Shown: positions 13,932 to 21,242, counted from the stretch's first letter. The stretch is 39,443 nt of DNA from a virus (IMGVR_UViG_3300045257_000090:1-39443), one strand, 5' to 3'. Numbers and translations: made by a program. The notes: generated by a model not told the origin, from the sequence alone.

Positions 13932-13946
13932 TTGCCGTATTGGCAA
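13932..13946. promoter_or_regulatory. Operator O2 (TTGCCGTATTGGCAA)
   Basis: A second palindrome, centred 34 bp from O1, with identical half-sites. Its last base is the A of ATG 13946 of the plus-strand repressor. The candidate plus-strand promoter TTGGCA-N16-TATTTT (13906-13933) would place the transcription start within it. Confidence 0.75.
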
Positions 13947-14302
13947 TGACAAAAGCCGTTATTTGCCAGATGCTTACCGCTATGGCACGCAAGGCCGTCC
14001 ACAGACCTAGGCAAAAAGCCCTATTTATTGGGTCTTGGATGGAGCTCAGGGGCGTCGATCGTCAGGCCATCTGCGATGCCTTGGACGTATCCGAGGGCGC
14101 CCTTTCCCGGTGGATAAACGGCCTACGGACGCCAAGGGCGGCCGAAATGCGCGCCCTTGAGGATTTCCTACAGATAGAGCCCGGCGACCTGTTCCGCGAC
14201 CCGGAAAAGGCCGCAGAATCGGGTCTATTGGCCGGCCTAGGCGCCGCGGAGCGGGACGAGGCCAAGCGGTTTATTGCCTTCCTCCACAGCCGCAAAAAAT
14301 AA
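13946..14302 (+). CDS. HTH repressor (plus strand), head of the plus-strand operon
   Basis: From ATG 13946 the product is 118 aa (later starts at 13970 and 13982 are in frame; none has a Shine-Dalgarno). The core is an HTH: WMELRGVDRQAICDALDVSE then GALSRWINGLRTPRAAEMRA, followed by LEDFLQIEPGDLF and a C-terminal helical extension AAERDEAKRFIAFLHS, which suits dimerisation. It is opposed to the smaller minus-strand HTH gene across O1/O2 and followed by O3/O4. It is likely the lysogeny repressor or its antagonist; which of the two genes is CI cannot be told from sequence. Confidence 0.75.
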   Translation: MTKAVICQMLTAMARKAVHRPRQKALFIGSWMELRGVDRQAICDALDVSEGALSRWINGLRTPRAAEMRALEDFLQIEPGDLFRDPEKAAESGLLAGLGAAERDEAKRFIAFLHSRKK

Positions 14303-14303
14303 T

Positions 14304-14318
14304 TTGCCAATTCGGCAA
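14304..14318. promoter_or_regulatory. Operator O3 (TTGCCAATTCGGCAA)
   Basis: Third copy of the TTGCC-N5-GGCAA palindrome, starting 2 bp after the stop of the plus-strand repressor. Confidence 0.75.
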
Positions 14319-14336
14319 TTTTTCACTTGACTGTAT

Positions 14337-14351
14337 TTGCCAATATGGCAA
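14337..14351. promoter_or_regulatory. Operator O4 (TTGCCAATATGGCAA)
   Basis: Fourth copy, centred 33 bp from O3. A TTGACT at 14327-14332, between O3 and O4, is a plausible -35, but I see no good -10. The pair probably represses the downstream plus-strand operon. Confidence 0.75.
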
Positions 14352-14382
14352 GGTGACTTCCGAAGCAACGGGGAGCCACCAA

Positions 14383-14466
14383 ATGACCGCAGCACTGATC
14401 TTCGCAAGCCCACTAGCCCTCATCATCGTCGCCTCGTTTTTGGCCGACCTGCTGATCCAGGGCTAA
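14383..14466 (+). CDS. 27-aa hydrophobic peptide
   Basis: ATG 14383 lies 8 bp after GGGGAG; the product MTAALIFASPLALIIVASFL continues ADLLIQG and forms one membrane helix. It is the first ORF after operators O3/O4. The good Shine-Dalgarno supports translation. Function unknown. Confidence 0.5.
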   Translation: MTAALIFASPLALIIVASFLADLLIQG

Positions 14467-14506
14467 CGCGCAGTTCCCCTACATACGAGCAACCGGGAGA
14501 TTTGAA

Positions 14507-14680
14507 ATGACCCCACGCAAGCAAATGATCGCTGCAGAAGAACGCGGAACCGAATTGTTGAATTTGGCATATGCAGCAAAAAAGCATGGTCACACCGAAG
14601 TTGCGGAAAGATTGCACAAACAAGCTACCGCAAAATTCGAAGAATTTGATCGCTTGGCGCAACAGACCAAAAGCGCCTAG
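14507..14680 (+). CDS. Uncharacterised 57-aa charged helical protein
   Basis: ATG 14507 follows GGGAG. The product is helical and charged (MTPRKQMIAAEERGTELLNL, then AKKHGHTEVAERLHKQATAK). No family recognised. It is part of the plus-strand early operon. Confidence 0.5.
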   Translation: MTPRKQMIAAEERGTELLNLAYAAKKHGHTEVAERLHKQATAKFEEFDRLAQQTKSA

Positions 14681-14712
14681 TCGCGCACTAGCACCTTTTA
14701 AGGACAAACACG

Positions 14713-14901
14713 ATGATTCTCAATCCGGCTGACAAACCAGAAGAACGCTTCAGTGTGATGCGCGGACCTAATGGCAATTTGCACGTCGCCATGACCGCAA
14801 AGCCGCATCTTCAATACTCAATTAGCGCGTTTCTTTCCGCTGATTGGGCGTCCGAGGAAAACAAGACGCGGCTGGAAGCGTTTCTAGCTCATACGCACTA
14901 A
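14713..14901 (+). CDS. Uncharacterised 62-aa protein
   Basis: ATG 14713 follows AAGGAC. The product starts MILNPADKPEERFSVMRGPN, then LHVAMTAKPHLQYSISAFLS, and looks globular. No family recognised. Confidence 0.55.
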   Translation: MILNPADKPEERFSVMRGPNGNLHVAMTAKPHLQYSISAFLSADWASEENKTRLEAFLAHTH

Positions 14902-14923
14902 CACCTTAACTCCGAGCAATCCC

Positions 14924-15133
14924 ATGACACGCAGCCAAATCGACGCCCGCGAAGATGCAGTACCATACAAGGTCATGCGCCGCATGGATCGACGTTTCCG
15001 CAAGCATCGGGTTCGCTCCTACTACGGCTATCAGATCAATGGCCCGATCGGCGCCAAGCTTCTGTTCGACGATCAGACAATCGAAATTGGAATGTTTGGA
15101 ACGCTGCGCCGCATTCAGCGGAGCGCGACATGA
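14924..15133 (+). CDS. Uncharacterised basic 69-aa protein
   Basis: The product is Arg-rich (VMRRMDRRFRKHRVRSYYGY) and then beta-like (LLFDDQTIEIGMFGTLRRIQ). Its stop overlaps the next start (ATGA). A nucleic-acid-binding role is possible from charge only. Confidence 0.5.
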   Translation: MTRSQIDAREDAVPYKVMRRMDRRFRKHRVRSYYGYQINGPIGAKLLFDDQTIEIGMFGTLRRIQRSAT

Positions 15134-15291
15134 ACATTCACGATCGCCCCCCGACTGATCGGCGCGCAAATGCGCCGGTCAGTTTCCCCGGACAAGATTG
15201 GGTCGAGGCTTGCCGGCAAGAATTTAACCGCCGTTGGTATTTGGAAAACGGCGACGACTACGAGAGTTCCCCTAATGTCTATGGAGAGTAA
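15130..15291 (+). CDS. Uncharacterised 53-aa protein
   Basis: ATG 15130 overlaps the previous stop as ATGA; the stop is one base before the ERF start. The product contains PGQDWVEACRQEFNRRWYLE, an amphipathic helix rich in Trp/Arg. No family recognised. Confidence 0.5.
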   Translation: MNIHDRPPTDRRANAPVSFPGQDWVEACRQEFNRRWYLENGDDYESSPNVYGE

Positions 15292-15292
15292 C

Positions 15293-16012
15293 ATGCCTAA
15301 GACAAATCTAGCGATCCGCCGAGAGGAATTGGCGCCGGCCGCTGCCGACTATGTGCGGTTGGCGATAGAGCGCAATCTACCGCCCGAGATTTTCGCAAAG
15401 CTACTCGACAACGCCGAGCGGGTTGACGCGATCCGCGCGCGCAAAGACTTTGAAGCTGCGCTAACGGCCGCTAAGGCTGAAATGCCGCAAATCCTGAAAA
15501 ATCGAGAGGTGTCATTCGGCAACACCAACTATAAGCACGAGGATTTTGCCGGCCTCGCTGGCCAAGTTGATCCGGTTATTAGCAAGCACGGTCTGTCCTA
15601 TCGCTTCCGCACCAATAGCGACAAGGATGGGATAACGGTTACTTGCATCGTCTCCGGTCACGGGCACCATGAAGAAAATTCGCTTTGGGCGCCGCATGAC
15701 AAGTCTGGAAACAAGAACGCAATCCAGGCGATCGGTAGCGCGCAAACTTACCTACAGCGTTACACGCTCAAGGCCGCGCTTGGCCTTGCTGCATCGGCCG
15801 ACACAGACGCACGAGTAATTGAAGCGGAGCGAGTGCCAGACGAGACGATTACGCTTGCACAATTCAAAGAGCTCGAAACCCTCTGCGCGCAGAAGAAAAG
15901 AACAGTCAAAGCGCTCGCGACTGCGATGGGAGTGCAAACGATAGCGGAATTGCCAGCATCGAGATTGAGCGAAGCCAAGGGCATCATTTCCGACGCACAG
16001 GTGCCAGCATGA
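15293..16012 (+). CDS. erf: ERF-family single-strand annealing recombinase
   Basis: The protein is 239 aa from ATG 15293. It shows the ERF core: VRLAIERNLPPEIFAKLLDN, FEAALTAAKAEMPQILKNRE, HEDFAGLAGQVDPVISKHG, TCIVSGHGHHEENSLWAP and NAIQAIGSAQTYLQRYTLKA, then LGLAASADTDARV. ERF proteins anneal single strands during recombination and circularisation of phage DNA. The next gene (overlap ATGA) is a lambda-exonuclease-like nuclease, giving the common exonuclease-annealase pair. The C-terminal ~60 residues form a separate helical domain. Confidence 0.9.
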   Translation: MPKTNLAIRREELAPAAADYVRLAIERNLPPEIFAKLLDNAERVDAIRARKDFEAALTAAKAEMPQILKNREVSFGNTNYKHEDFAGLAGQVDPVISKHGLSYRFRTNSDKDGITVTCIVSGHGHHEENSLWAPHDKSGNKNAIQAIGSAQTYLQRYTLKAALGLAASADTDARVIEAERVPDETITLAQFKELETLCAQKKRTVKALATAMGVQTIAELPASRLSEAKGIISDAQVPA

Positions 16013-16626
16013 CCGCGCATATCATAGACTGCGAACAGGGAAGTCGGGAATGGCTGATTGCCCGCCTAGGTATCCCGACCGCTTCCGAGTTCTCGACCGT
16101 CATGGCCAAGGGTGAAGGCAAAACGCGCCGCACCTACATGCTCAAGTTGGCCGGCGAAATCATCACGCAAGAGCCAATGGAAAGCTACACGAACCCTCAC
16201 ATGGAGCGTGGAAAGTTGATGGAGGACGATGCGCGCAGCGCATACGCATTCATCAAGAATGCCGAACCGCAGCGCGTCGGGTTCATTCGCAACGGCGGCA
16301 AAGGGTGCAGTCCCGACTCGCTAATCGGTAAAAGCCGCGGCCTCGAAATTAAAACCGCGCTTCCGCATATCCAGATTGACCGTCTACTGAAAGACGAATT
16401 GCCAGCCGAACACAAAGCGCAGGTTCAGGGCAGTATGTGGGTCAGCGAGCGCGATGAATGGGATTTTGTGAGCTATTGGCCAAAGTTGCCGATGTTCATA
16501 AAACCCGTTTTCCGAGACGAAAAATATATCGCCAACCTCGCCAGCGAAGTCGATCGCTTCAATGACGAGCTAGTGCAGATCGTCGCGCAAATCCATCGCT
16601 ACGGCGACCTTGAGGCGGTGGCATGA
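16009..16626 (+). CDS. YqaJ/lambda-type exonuclease
   Basis: This 205-aa protein has the YqaJ pattern: QGSREWLIARLGIPTASEFS, MERGKLMEDDARSAYAF, CSPDSLIGKSRGLEIKTALP (with the Asp and Glu-Ile-Lys of the PD-(D/E)xK core) and HKAQVQGSMWVSERDEWDF. It resects double-stranded ends for the ERF annealase encoded just upstream. It overlaps both neighbours by 4 bp. Confidence 0.9.
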   Translation: MTAHIIDCEQGSREWLIARLGIPTASEFSTVMAKGEGKTRRTYMLKLAGEIITQEPMESYTNPHMERGKLMEDDARSAYAFIKNAEPQRVGFIRNGGKGCSPDSLIGKSRGLEIKTALPHIQIDRLLKDELPAEHKAQVQGSMWVSERDEWDFVSYWPKLPMFIKPVFRDEKYIANLASEVDRFNDELVQIVAQIHRYGDLEAVA

Positions 16627-16952
16627 TTGTGGACGACGATCATGTGGCGGCGGCTTTGGCCTATCTCAATGAGCATCCGCATCCTTTGGCTCATGCACAG
16701 TATCAACTCATGGCCGCAGAAAATAAATGCAAGCGGGTATTTGCTCAGGCTTATCTCGCTGCGGAGGGGTCTATCGACGCTCGTAAGGCAACAGCGGAAC
16801 TTAATTCGGAATACATCGAAGCGAAAGAAAGCGAAGCAAGGGCCACCGAACAACTCTTAGACTTTAGAGAACATAAAAACGGAGCCGAGTTCATCATCGA
16901 AGCGTGGCGCACAGAGCAAAGCAATATACGAGCGTCCGAACGTGTTCGCTGA
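16623..16952 (+). CDS. Small helical protein downstream of the exonuclease
   Basis: This 109-aa, highly charged, mostly helical protein (residues about 40-105 read as a long helix with ARATEQLLDFREHKNGAEFI) starts by ATGA overlap with the exonuclease. Proteins of this shape often sit beside YqaJ/ERF in phages, suggesting a recombination accessory role, but no family motif is certain. Confidence 0.55.
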   Translation: MIVDDDHVAAALAYLNEHPHPLAHAQYQLMAAENKCKRVFAQAYLAAEGSIDARKATAELNSEYIEAKESEARATEQLLDFREHKNGAEFIIEAWRTEQSNIRASERVR

Positions 16953-17058
16953 AATCAGAGACAAGATTATCGGTTGGTGTGTTGTGTCCGGTTGGGTTTG
17001 CGTTGTCGCGATTTTTTTATGCGCTTGTTTAGCAATCAGGTGGGGAATAATCGGATGA
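16942..17058 (+). CDS. 38-aa membrane protein
   Basis: GTG 16942 overlaps the previous gene by 11 bp and the stop overlaps the next ATG (ATGA at 17055). The product has one strong membrane helix with Cys and Trp (GWCVVSGWVCVVAIFLCACL). It could be a membrane partner of the secreted protein encoded next. Confidence 0.45.
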   Translation: MFAEIRDKIIGWCVVSGWVCVVAIFLCACLAIRWGIIG

Positions 17059-17444
17059 AAAAATTCGGGGTTATTATTTTTCTGACGGCGCTCTTTCTCA
17101 CGGTGCTGCTTCAGCCTGGAGAAGCGCGATCACATCACGTTGACGCAAACGGCAACGACATTCGCCCCCATGCCTGGTGCGGCTGGTGGCTGCGTCATCA
17201 CTTGGGAGTGGCAGATAGGAACGGCAACCTCGCCGCATGGTGGAGAAATTTTGGGAGCCGAGCTAATGGACCCGCGATCGGAGTTGTCGTTGTGTGGTGG
17301 CATCACGTTGGAATCGTGGTTGGCCGAGAAGCGGACGGGTGGGTCGTGAAATCAGGAAACGACGGCCATGCGGTTCGCGAGAGGGTGCGGAGTTTGTCGC
17401 GTGTGATCGCCTATCGCTGGCCGAACGGAATGGCGGGGATATGA
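17055..17444 (+). CDS. Secreted CHAP/NlpC-P60-like protein
   Basis: This 129-aa protein begins with a signal peptide (MKKFGVIIFLTALFLTVLLQ, cleavage likely after GEA). The mature part has a Cys at HAWCGWWLRHHLG (Cys42) and a His pair at VVVWWHHVGIVVG (H83/H84), the Cys-His arrangement of CHAP/NlpC-type cell-wall hydrolases. I associate the CGWW/HHVG pattern with many Rhizobiales host proteins, so it could be host-derived. It lies in the early recombination operon, far from the lysis cassette, so a role in the periplasm other than lysis is possible. Catalysis is unproven. Confidence 0.6.
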   Translation: MKKFGVIIFLTALFLTVLLQPGEARSHHVDANGNDIRPHAWCGWWLRHHLGVADRNGNLAAWWRNFGSRANGPAIGVVVVWWHHVGIVVGREADGWVVKSGNDGHAVRERVRSLSRVIAYRWPNGMAGI

Positions 17445-17773
17445 GACATGAATTTTCCAAACGCACAAAAGCGCAAGCGGCATTACGGGCTAACGGCCAG
17501 TGTGAGCAATGCACCCGCAAACTCAGGGAGGGAGATTTCCACTATGACCATGAAATCCCCGATGCCTTGGGGGGAATGGCTACTCTTGAAAATTGCCGAG
17601 TGGTCTGTCGATCGTGCCATGCGACTAAGACGCAAAAGGTTGATATTCCGAGGATCGCAAAAGCGAATAGGAATTTCCGCAAGGCTAACGGGATTAAAAG
17701 TCCTTCAAGATTTCCCTTCGCAAGAGGTTCAAAGCTCAAGCGTAAGGTTACAGGCGAAATAGTGGAGAGATAA
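17441..17773 (+). CDS. HNH endonuclease
   Basis: This 110-aa protein starts by ATGA overlap. It carries CEQC, then HEIPDALGGMATLENCRVVC, then RSCHATKTQK, the HNH core with zinc-binding CxxC pairs. It is a free-standing nuclease in the early operon, perhaps packaging-related, anti-competitor or mobile; HNH genes near terminases can assist packaging, but this one is distant from terL. Confidence 0.85.
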   Translation: MRHEFSKRTKAQAALRANGQCEQCTRKLREGDFHYDHEIPDALGGMATLENCRVVCRSCHATKTQKVDIPRIAKANRNFRKANGIKSPSRFPFARGSKLKRKVTGEIVER

Positions 17774-17774
17774 A

Positions 17775-18038
17775 ATGTTATTCAATCCGAAATGGAAAAC
17801 TAAGACCGATCCGCTTTCGACAGCATCGTTCGTCACGTGGCTGGAGAGACAGCCGGCCGACAGCGAATACAATTTTCTAAGCTGCAAAGAGTGCGCCATC
17901 GCCCAATACGCACAAAGCCTCGGCAAAGACTATTACGACATTCCGCTGTCAATTCGTTGGCAATGGAATTTCATCGCGGCGCCAGGAAGCTTCGGAGAAG
18001 CGGCAACGCGCGGCCGGTCGCTAGTGACAGATATATGA
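17775..18038 (+). CDS. Conserved-type 87-aa phage protein
   Basis: The product contains FVTWLERQPADSEYNFLSCK, then ECAIAQYAQSLGKDYYDIPL and IRWQWNFIAAPGSFGEAATR. It looks like a globular protein with Cys/Trp; I believe related sequences occur in Rhizobiales prophages, function unknown. ATG 17775 follows GGAGAGATAAA. Confidence 0.6.
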   Translation: MLFNPKWKTKTDPLSTASFVTWLERQPADSEYNFLSCKECAIAQYAQSLGKDYYDIPLSIRWQWNFIAAPGSFGEAATRGRSLVTDI

Positions 18039-18241
18039 GCAACAACATGAAACCGATAATTAGAGAATTAGACAGTGGGGACGTTGTTGTTGATTTTGGT
18101 AGTTATTGGTTCGTCTGTAAGACGGGCGGTGAGGTAATAACAAAGTTTGTTTCCGGTCATAAAATCAAAACGCGCCCCGCCAATCCCAAAGAACGTGTGA
18201 TCGCCTTAGGTCATGCCGCATTTGATCCGGTTACTCACTAA
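18035..18241 (+). CDS. Uncharacterised 68-aa protein
   Basis: ATG 18035 overlaps the previous stop (ATGA). The product has beta-rich DSGDVVVDFGSYWFVCKTGG and EVITKFVSGHKIKTRPANPK. No family recognised. Confidence 0.5.
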   Translation: MSNNMKPIIRELDSGDVVVDFGSYWFVCKTGGEVITKFVSGHKIKTRPANPKERVIALGHAAFDPVTH

Positions 18242-18254
18242 CGACTGAAACAGC

Positions 18255-18455
18255 ATGCGACACATGAAAACAATGAATGCTTGGGCAGATGTGGGGTCAC
18301 ACGGCGGCATCTTTGAATTTATCGGAGGCCCCGTTGGTCGCCAATATCCGAACCTGCTTAATATCTATTCGAAGAAACTGACCCCCAATCTTGTGCCAGT
18401 ACGCATTACTATGATTAAGCCCCCGAGAAAACCCAAGTCGCGCGATAAGGACTAG
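18255..18455 (+). CDS. Uncharacterised 66-aa protein
   Basis: The product starts MRHMKTMNAWADVGSHGGIF and ends in a basic tail (KPPRKPKSRDKD). The stop is 6 bp before the next ATG. No family recognised. Confidence 0.4.
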   Translation: MRHMKTMNAWADVGSHGGIFEFIGGPVGRQYPNLLNIYSKKLTPNLVPVRITMIKPPRKPKSRDKD

Positions 18456-18461
18456 CAAGCG

Positions 18462-18581
18462 ATGAACCACGCGATAACAGTAAGCGACTTGTTTGCGGTT
18501 ACGGGCTTCAGCCTAATGATGATTGGGCTGTTTTCGGTGGCCTATTGGCTTACTGGAAAGTTTCTAGGCCCACGGCACTAA
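18462..18581 (+). CDS. 39-aa single-helix membrane protein
   Basis: ATG 18462; one membrane segment around FSLMMIGLFSVAYWL with a short basic C-terminus. No recognised family. It is one of several single-helix peptides in this operon. Confidence 0.45.
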   Translation: MNHAITVSDLFAVTGFSLMMIGLFSVAYWLTGKFLGPRH

Positions 18582-18603
18582 CGCGAGATAAAGGAGAAAC
18601 ACG

Positions 18604-18771
18604 ATGAAACCGAAATGCGACGCCTGCGGTGCCCCCGGGCACACCCAAATAGAACCCGACCCAAAGGGAATATGGCTTTGCGCTACCTGCCTTGAGGATG
18701 TTGGGGCCGCTGCATTTAGGGAGATGGCGAGGCGAGAACTTTTAGAGCGGCAGAAGGCCAACCCGAACTGA
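18604..18771 (+). CDS. Small zinc-ribbon-like protein
   Basis: This 55-aa protein has two CxxC pairs (CDACG at 5-9 and CATC at 26-29) in an otherwise helical peptide, consistent with a zinc ribbon. ATG 18604 follows AAGGAG. Binding partner unknown. Confidence 0.55.
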   Translation: MKPKCDACGAPGHTQIEPDPKGIWLCATCLEDVGAAAFREMARRELLERQKANPN

Positions 18772-18834
18772 CGACCGTTACCGGGATGCGACGATCTCCA
18801 TCCGGCTACCGTGCGGGCCGGACTCTATCAGAAA

Positions 18835-18886
18835 GATTGCCTGCGGTTTGCATCTCGGCACACGTCATAGTCCGTCCAAGGCAATC
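18835..18886. repeat. Inverted repeat upstream of excisionase-like gene
   Basis: GATTGCCT (18835-18842) and AGGCAATC (18879-18886) are perfect complements, 36 bp apart, in the 142-bp gap 18772-18913. They could be binding sites of the excisionase or integrase, or a control element. The rest of the gap shows no ORF. Confidence 0.35.
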
Positions 18887-18913
18887 GACGCACGGGACAT
18901 TAATGGCTGATAC

Positions 18914-19198
18914 ATGACCAAACCGCACGGCGTGGCATACGATTGGGAGCAAGACCCGACCGCAATTCGGGACGGTCTATTTGTTACCGATGCCGAGATA
19001 ATTCATCGTCTTGGCGTCCCCGTTAAACACGCCACGGATGCCCTGCGAGTCCTTGACCATGAATGCAAGCGCAACCGCTTCCCCCAGAAGCAGAAACTAT
19101 GGGGGGATAGGCGGTACTGGCCGGCGGTAAAACAGTGGTTAGACGCCAATAATGGGCTTAGAATCCCTTCAAACAGGAGGGAAGAAGATGCCGCCTAG
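18914..19198 (+). CDS. Excisionase-like / MerR-type HTH small protein
   Basis: This 94-aa protein contains FVTDAEIIHRLGVPVKHATD, then ALRVLDHECKRNRFPQKQKL and RRYWPAVKQWLDANNGLR, the layout of a small winged-HTH (helix, short wing, then a helix). It overlaps the start of the integrase gene by 11 bp and so probably controls direction of recombination. No direct match can be claimed. Confidence 0.55.
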   Translation: MTKPHGVAYDWEQDPTAIRDGLFVTDAEIIHRLGVPVKHATDALRVLDHECKRNRFPQKQKLWGDRRYWPAVKQWLDANNGLRIPSNRREEDAA

Positions 19199-20399
19199 AA
19201 TTGAGAATGCGCCAGGACTTGCATGGAAGCCGCGTAAAGCCGGATGGGAAGCCCGCTGGCAAGCACGTACCGATCTAGTCGAGCGCGGCTATAGGCCCAA
19301 GAGCTACAGGATTTGGCAAGGACAAGATCATCCCGATGAAATCGAAACGGCATACATCCAAAACCAATGCTCGTCCCTCCAATCAGAAATGCTGGTATGG
19401 GGACGAGGTGGCATTGCTATCGTGGATAGCTTCGATGGCACAGTTTCAGGACTTATTCGATGCTACCAGCACGACGAAGATACACCTTACCGAAAGCTCC
19501 GCTACCGCACTCGCAAATACTATCAATCGCTATGTAAGCGACTGGAAGATGACTTCGGCGAAAGGCAAATCGCGGAAATCAAAGCGCGCGGCTTAATCCA
19601 CTGGCATGAAAAGGTTGTTGAGAGTGGTCACATCGCAATGGCACACAGCGTCATGGGGATGCTGCGTATCCTGACGGGATTTGGTGCGACGATATTGGAG
19701 GATGCGGAATGCAACCGGTTGAGCCAGGTGTTGAGCAAGATGCGCTTCACGATGTCGAAGCCCCGCACTTCTGTCCTTACTGCGGAGCAGGCTGTAGCTA
19801 TTCGTGGTTCAGCTCACGCACTTGGGCGGCCGAGTGTTGCCTTGGCTCAAGCATTCCAATTCGATTGTATGTTCAGACAGAAAGACGTGATTGGGGAATG
19901 GGTACCGGTGTCAGAGCCGGGGTTATCAGACATTCTCGACGGAAATAACAAGTGGCTGCGCGGAATACGTTGGGAGGAAATAAATGGAGATTGGATTCTC
20001 ACCCACATCACTAGCAAGCGGCAGAAAGAGATTACGGTTGATCTCAAGCTCGCGCCTATGGTCATGGAGGAATTGGCGCATCGCCCGCGCAATTCTTATC
20101 CGGCGCGAGGTCCGGTTATTATATCCGATGTTGCCCTTCGACCTTGGTATGCTGTTGAGTTCCGCAAAACCTGGCGACGAGCAGCGGATAATGGCGGGAT
20201 ACCTAGGTGGGTTAGGAACATGGACAGCCGTGCCGGGGCTATTACTGAGGCCACCGAGTCTGGGGCCGAACTAGAGCATATCAAGCACGCAGCCACCCAC
20301 TCGGACATCGGAATGACGCAACGCTATGCGCGTGGCGCGACCGACAAAATCGAGGGTGTCATGCGCCAACGAGCGGAATACCGGAAGAACAAAGAGTGA
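19188..20399 (+). CDS. int: Tyrosine integrase
   Basis: From ATG 19188 (AGGAGGG 5-10 bp upstream) the product is 403 aa. The catalytic domain shows Arg230 (CMFRQKDVIG), a Lys-bearing ITSKRQKEI, Arg348 (MDSRAGAIT), His371 (ATHSDIG) and Tyr380 (QRYAR). The first residue of the usual HxxR box is Met345 instead of His. The N-terminus and core-binding domain occupy about residues 1-190. It integrates phage DNA at a host attachment site; the site could not be located from sequence. Confidence 0.9.
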   Translation: MPPRIENAPGLAWKPRKAGWEARWQARTDLVERGYRPKSYRIWQGQDHPDEIETAYIQNQCSSLQSEMLVWGRGGIAIVDSFDGTVSGLIRCYQHDEDTPYRKLRYRTRKYYQSLCKRLEDDFGERQIAEIKARGLIHWHEKVVESGHIAMAHSVMGMLRILTGFGATILEDAECNRLSQVLSKMRFTMSKPRTSVLTAEQAVAIRGSAHALGRPSVALAQAFQFDCMFRQKDVIGEWVPVSEPGLSDILDGNNKWLRGIRWEEINGDWILTHITSKRQKEITVDLKLAPMVMEELAHRPRNSYPARGPVIISDVALRPWYAVEFRKTWRRAADNGGIPRWVRNMDSRAGAITEATESGAELEHIKHAATHSDIGMTQRYARGATDKIEGVMRQRAEYRKNKE

Positions 20400-20556
20400 A
20401 GAACGGACCGAAAACGCGACTTGACTGACGAATGACTGACTACCGGCCTTAACTCTTTGAAATAACTAAAGCAGAAACTAACGGATGGTTAAAAGATAGA
20501 ATTGAGGAATCAACGGTGTCGTCAGTGGTGAACAAAACGAGATTTAGGAGGGGTAA
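20400..20556 (+). other. Non-coding gap downstream of integrase; possible attP region
   Basis: 157 bp without an ORF worth calling. It holds two direct TGACTGAC copies at 20422-20429 and 20433-20440, which could be arm-type integrase sites. No tRNA 3'-end or other recognisable att core is visible. Confidence 0.3.
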
Positions 20557-20667
20557 ATGATCTGGCTTCTGCTGGCCCTCGCGGTGGTTCTAACCCCGCT
20601 GCTGATATTTGCTATAGCCGCTTACCACGACCACGGACTCTATTACGACGAGTGGGGGGAAAGATGA
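20557..20667 (+). CDS. 36-aa single-helix membrane protein
   Basis: ATG 20557 follows GGAGGGG. One membrane helix (WLLLALAVVLTPLLIFAIAA) and a short acidic tail. Its stop overlaps the next ATG. Confidence 0.5.
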   Translation: MIWLLLALAVVLTPLLIFAIAAYHDHGLYYDEWGER

Positions 20668-20807
20668 TCTATGCGCTTTGTTTCATAGCGGGGGCGGTTA
20701 CGTCAGCCATTGTAATCTTTGCGGCGCTGAAGTTCGCGCTGTCTAACTACAAGGAATACAATCCGCGCAAGCTAAGGGGTGGCCAATGCGCTGGAGCAGA
20801 CGAATAA
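20664..20807 (+). CDS. 47-aa membrane protein
   Basis: ATG 20664 overlaps the previous stop. One membrane helix (LCFIAGAVTSAIVIFAALKF) and a basic-then-acidic tail. No family recognised. Confidence 0.5.
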   Translation: MIYALCFIAGAVTSAIVIFAALKFALSNYKEYNPRKLRGGQCAGADE

Positions 20808-20872
20808 TAGACGATCGATGGGCGTGGTGCTTGATCGAAAATGACCGCGTTGTTTTCACGATCTTTGATTGA
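20786..20872 (+). CDS. 28-aa basic peptide ORF
   Basis: ATG 20786 follows AAGGGGTGG and overlaps the previous gene. Product MRWSRRIIDDRWAWCLIEND followed by RVVFTIFD. Trp/Arg-rich. It is short, so it could be chance, but the Shine-Dalgarno is good. Confidence 0.35.
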   Translation: MRWSRRIIDDRWAWCLIENDRVVFTIFD

Positions 20873-20882
20873 GGAGTGGTAA

Positions 20883-21044
20883 GTGACCGACTACCGCAGC
20901 CGCAGGGATTGCCCGAAATGCAAAGCTTCTAATTGCATGGAAGTGGTCTTTGTGGAGGACGGCGGGAACGAGGTTCCACACCACAAGGCAACTCAATCCG
21001 TATGGAAATGTTCAAAGTGCGGCGAACAAGTCAAACACCGCTAA
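20883..21044 (+). CDS. Zinc-ribbon-like 53-aa protein
   Basis: GTG 20883 follows GAGGAGTGG. Two CxxC pairs (CPKC near residue 10, CSKC near residue 43) frame a zinc ribbon. Could bind nucleic acid or protein; no family named. Confidence 0.6.
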   Translation: MTDYRSRRDCPKCKASNCMEVVFVEDGGNEVPHHKATQSVWKCSKCGEQVKHR

Positions 21045-21074
21045 TGCGCCAACACTAGCCGACCGGAGGATTTG

Positions 21075-21242
21075 ATGGACGACGATCCCGATGTGATTTG
21101 GTTGGGGCCCAAATGTGAAAACCACGAACGCGAAGGGCGAACATGGTCAACGGAACCGCACGACTGCCCCGACTGCGATGAGAAGGCGGTAAAATATATC
21201 CGCGCCCCAATCGCTAATGGCCCAACAACGGCTGACTTATAG
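21075..21242 (+). CDS. Uncharacterised 55-aa Cys-containing acidic protein
   Basis: ATG 21075 follows GGAGGA. Acidic start (MDDDPDVIWLGPKCENHERE) and one CPDC pair. No family recognised. Confidence 0.45.
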   Translation: MDDDPDVIWLGPKCENHEREGRTWSTEPHDCPDCDEKAVKYIRAPIANGPTTADL

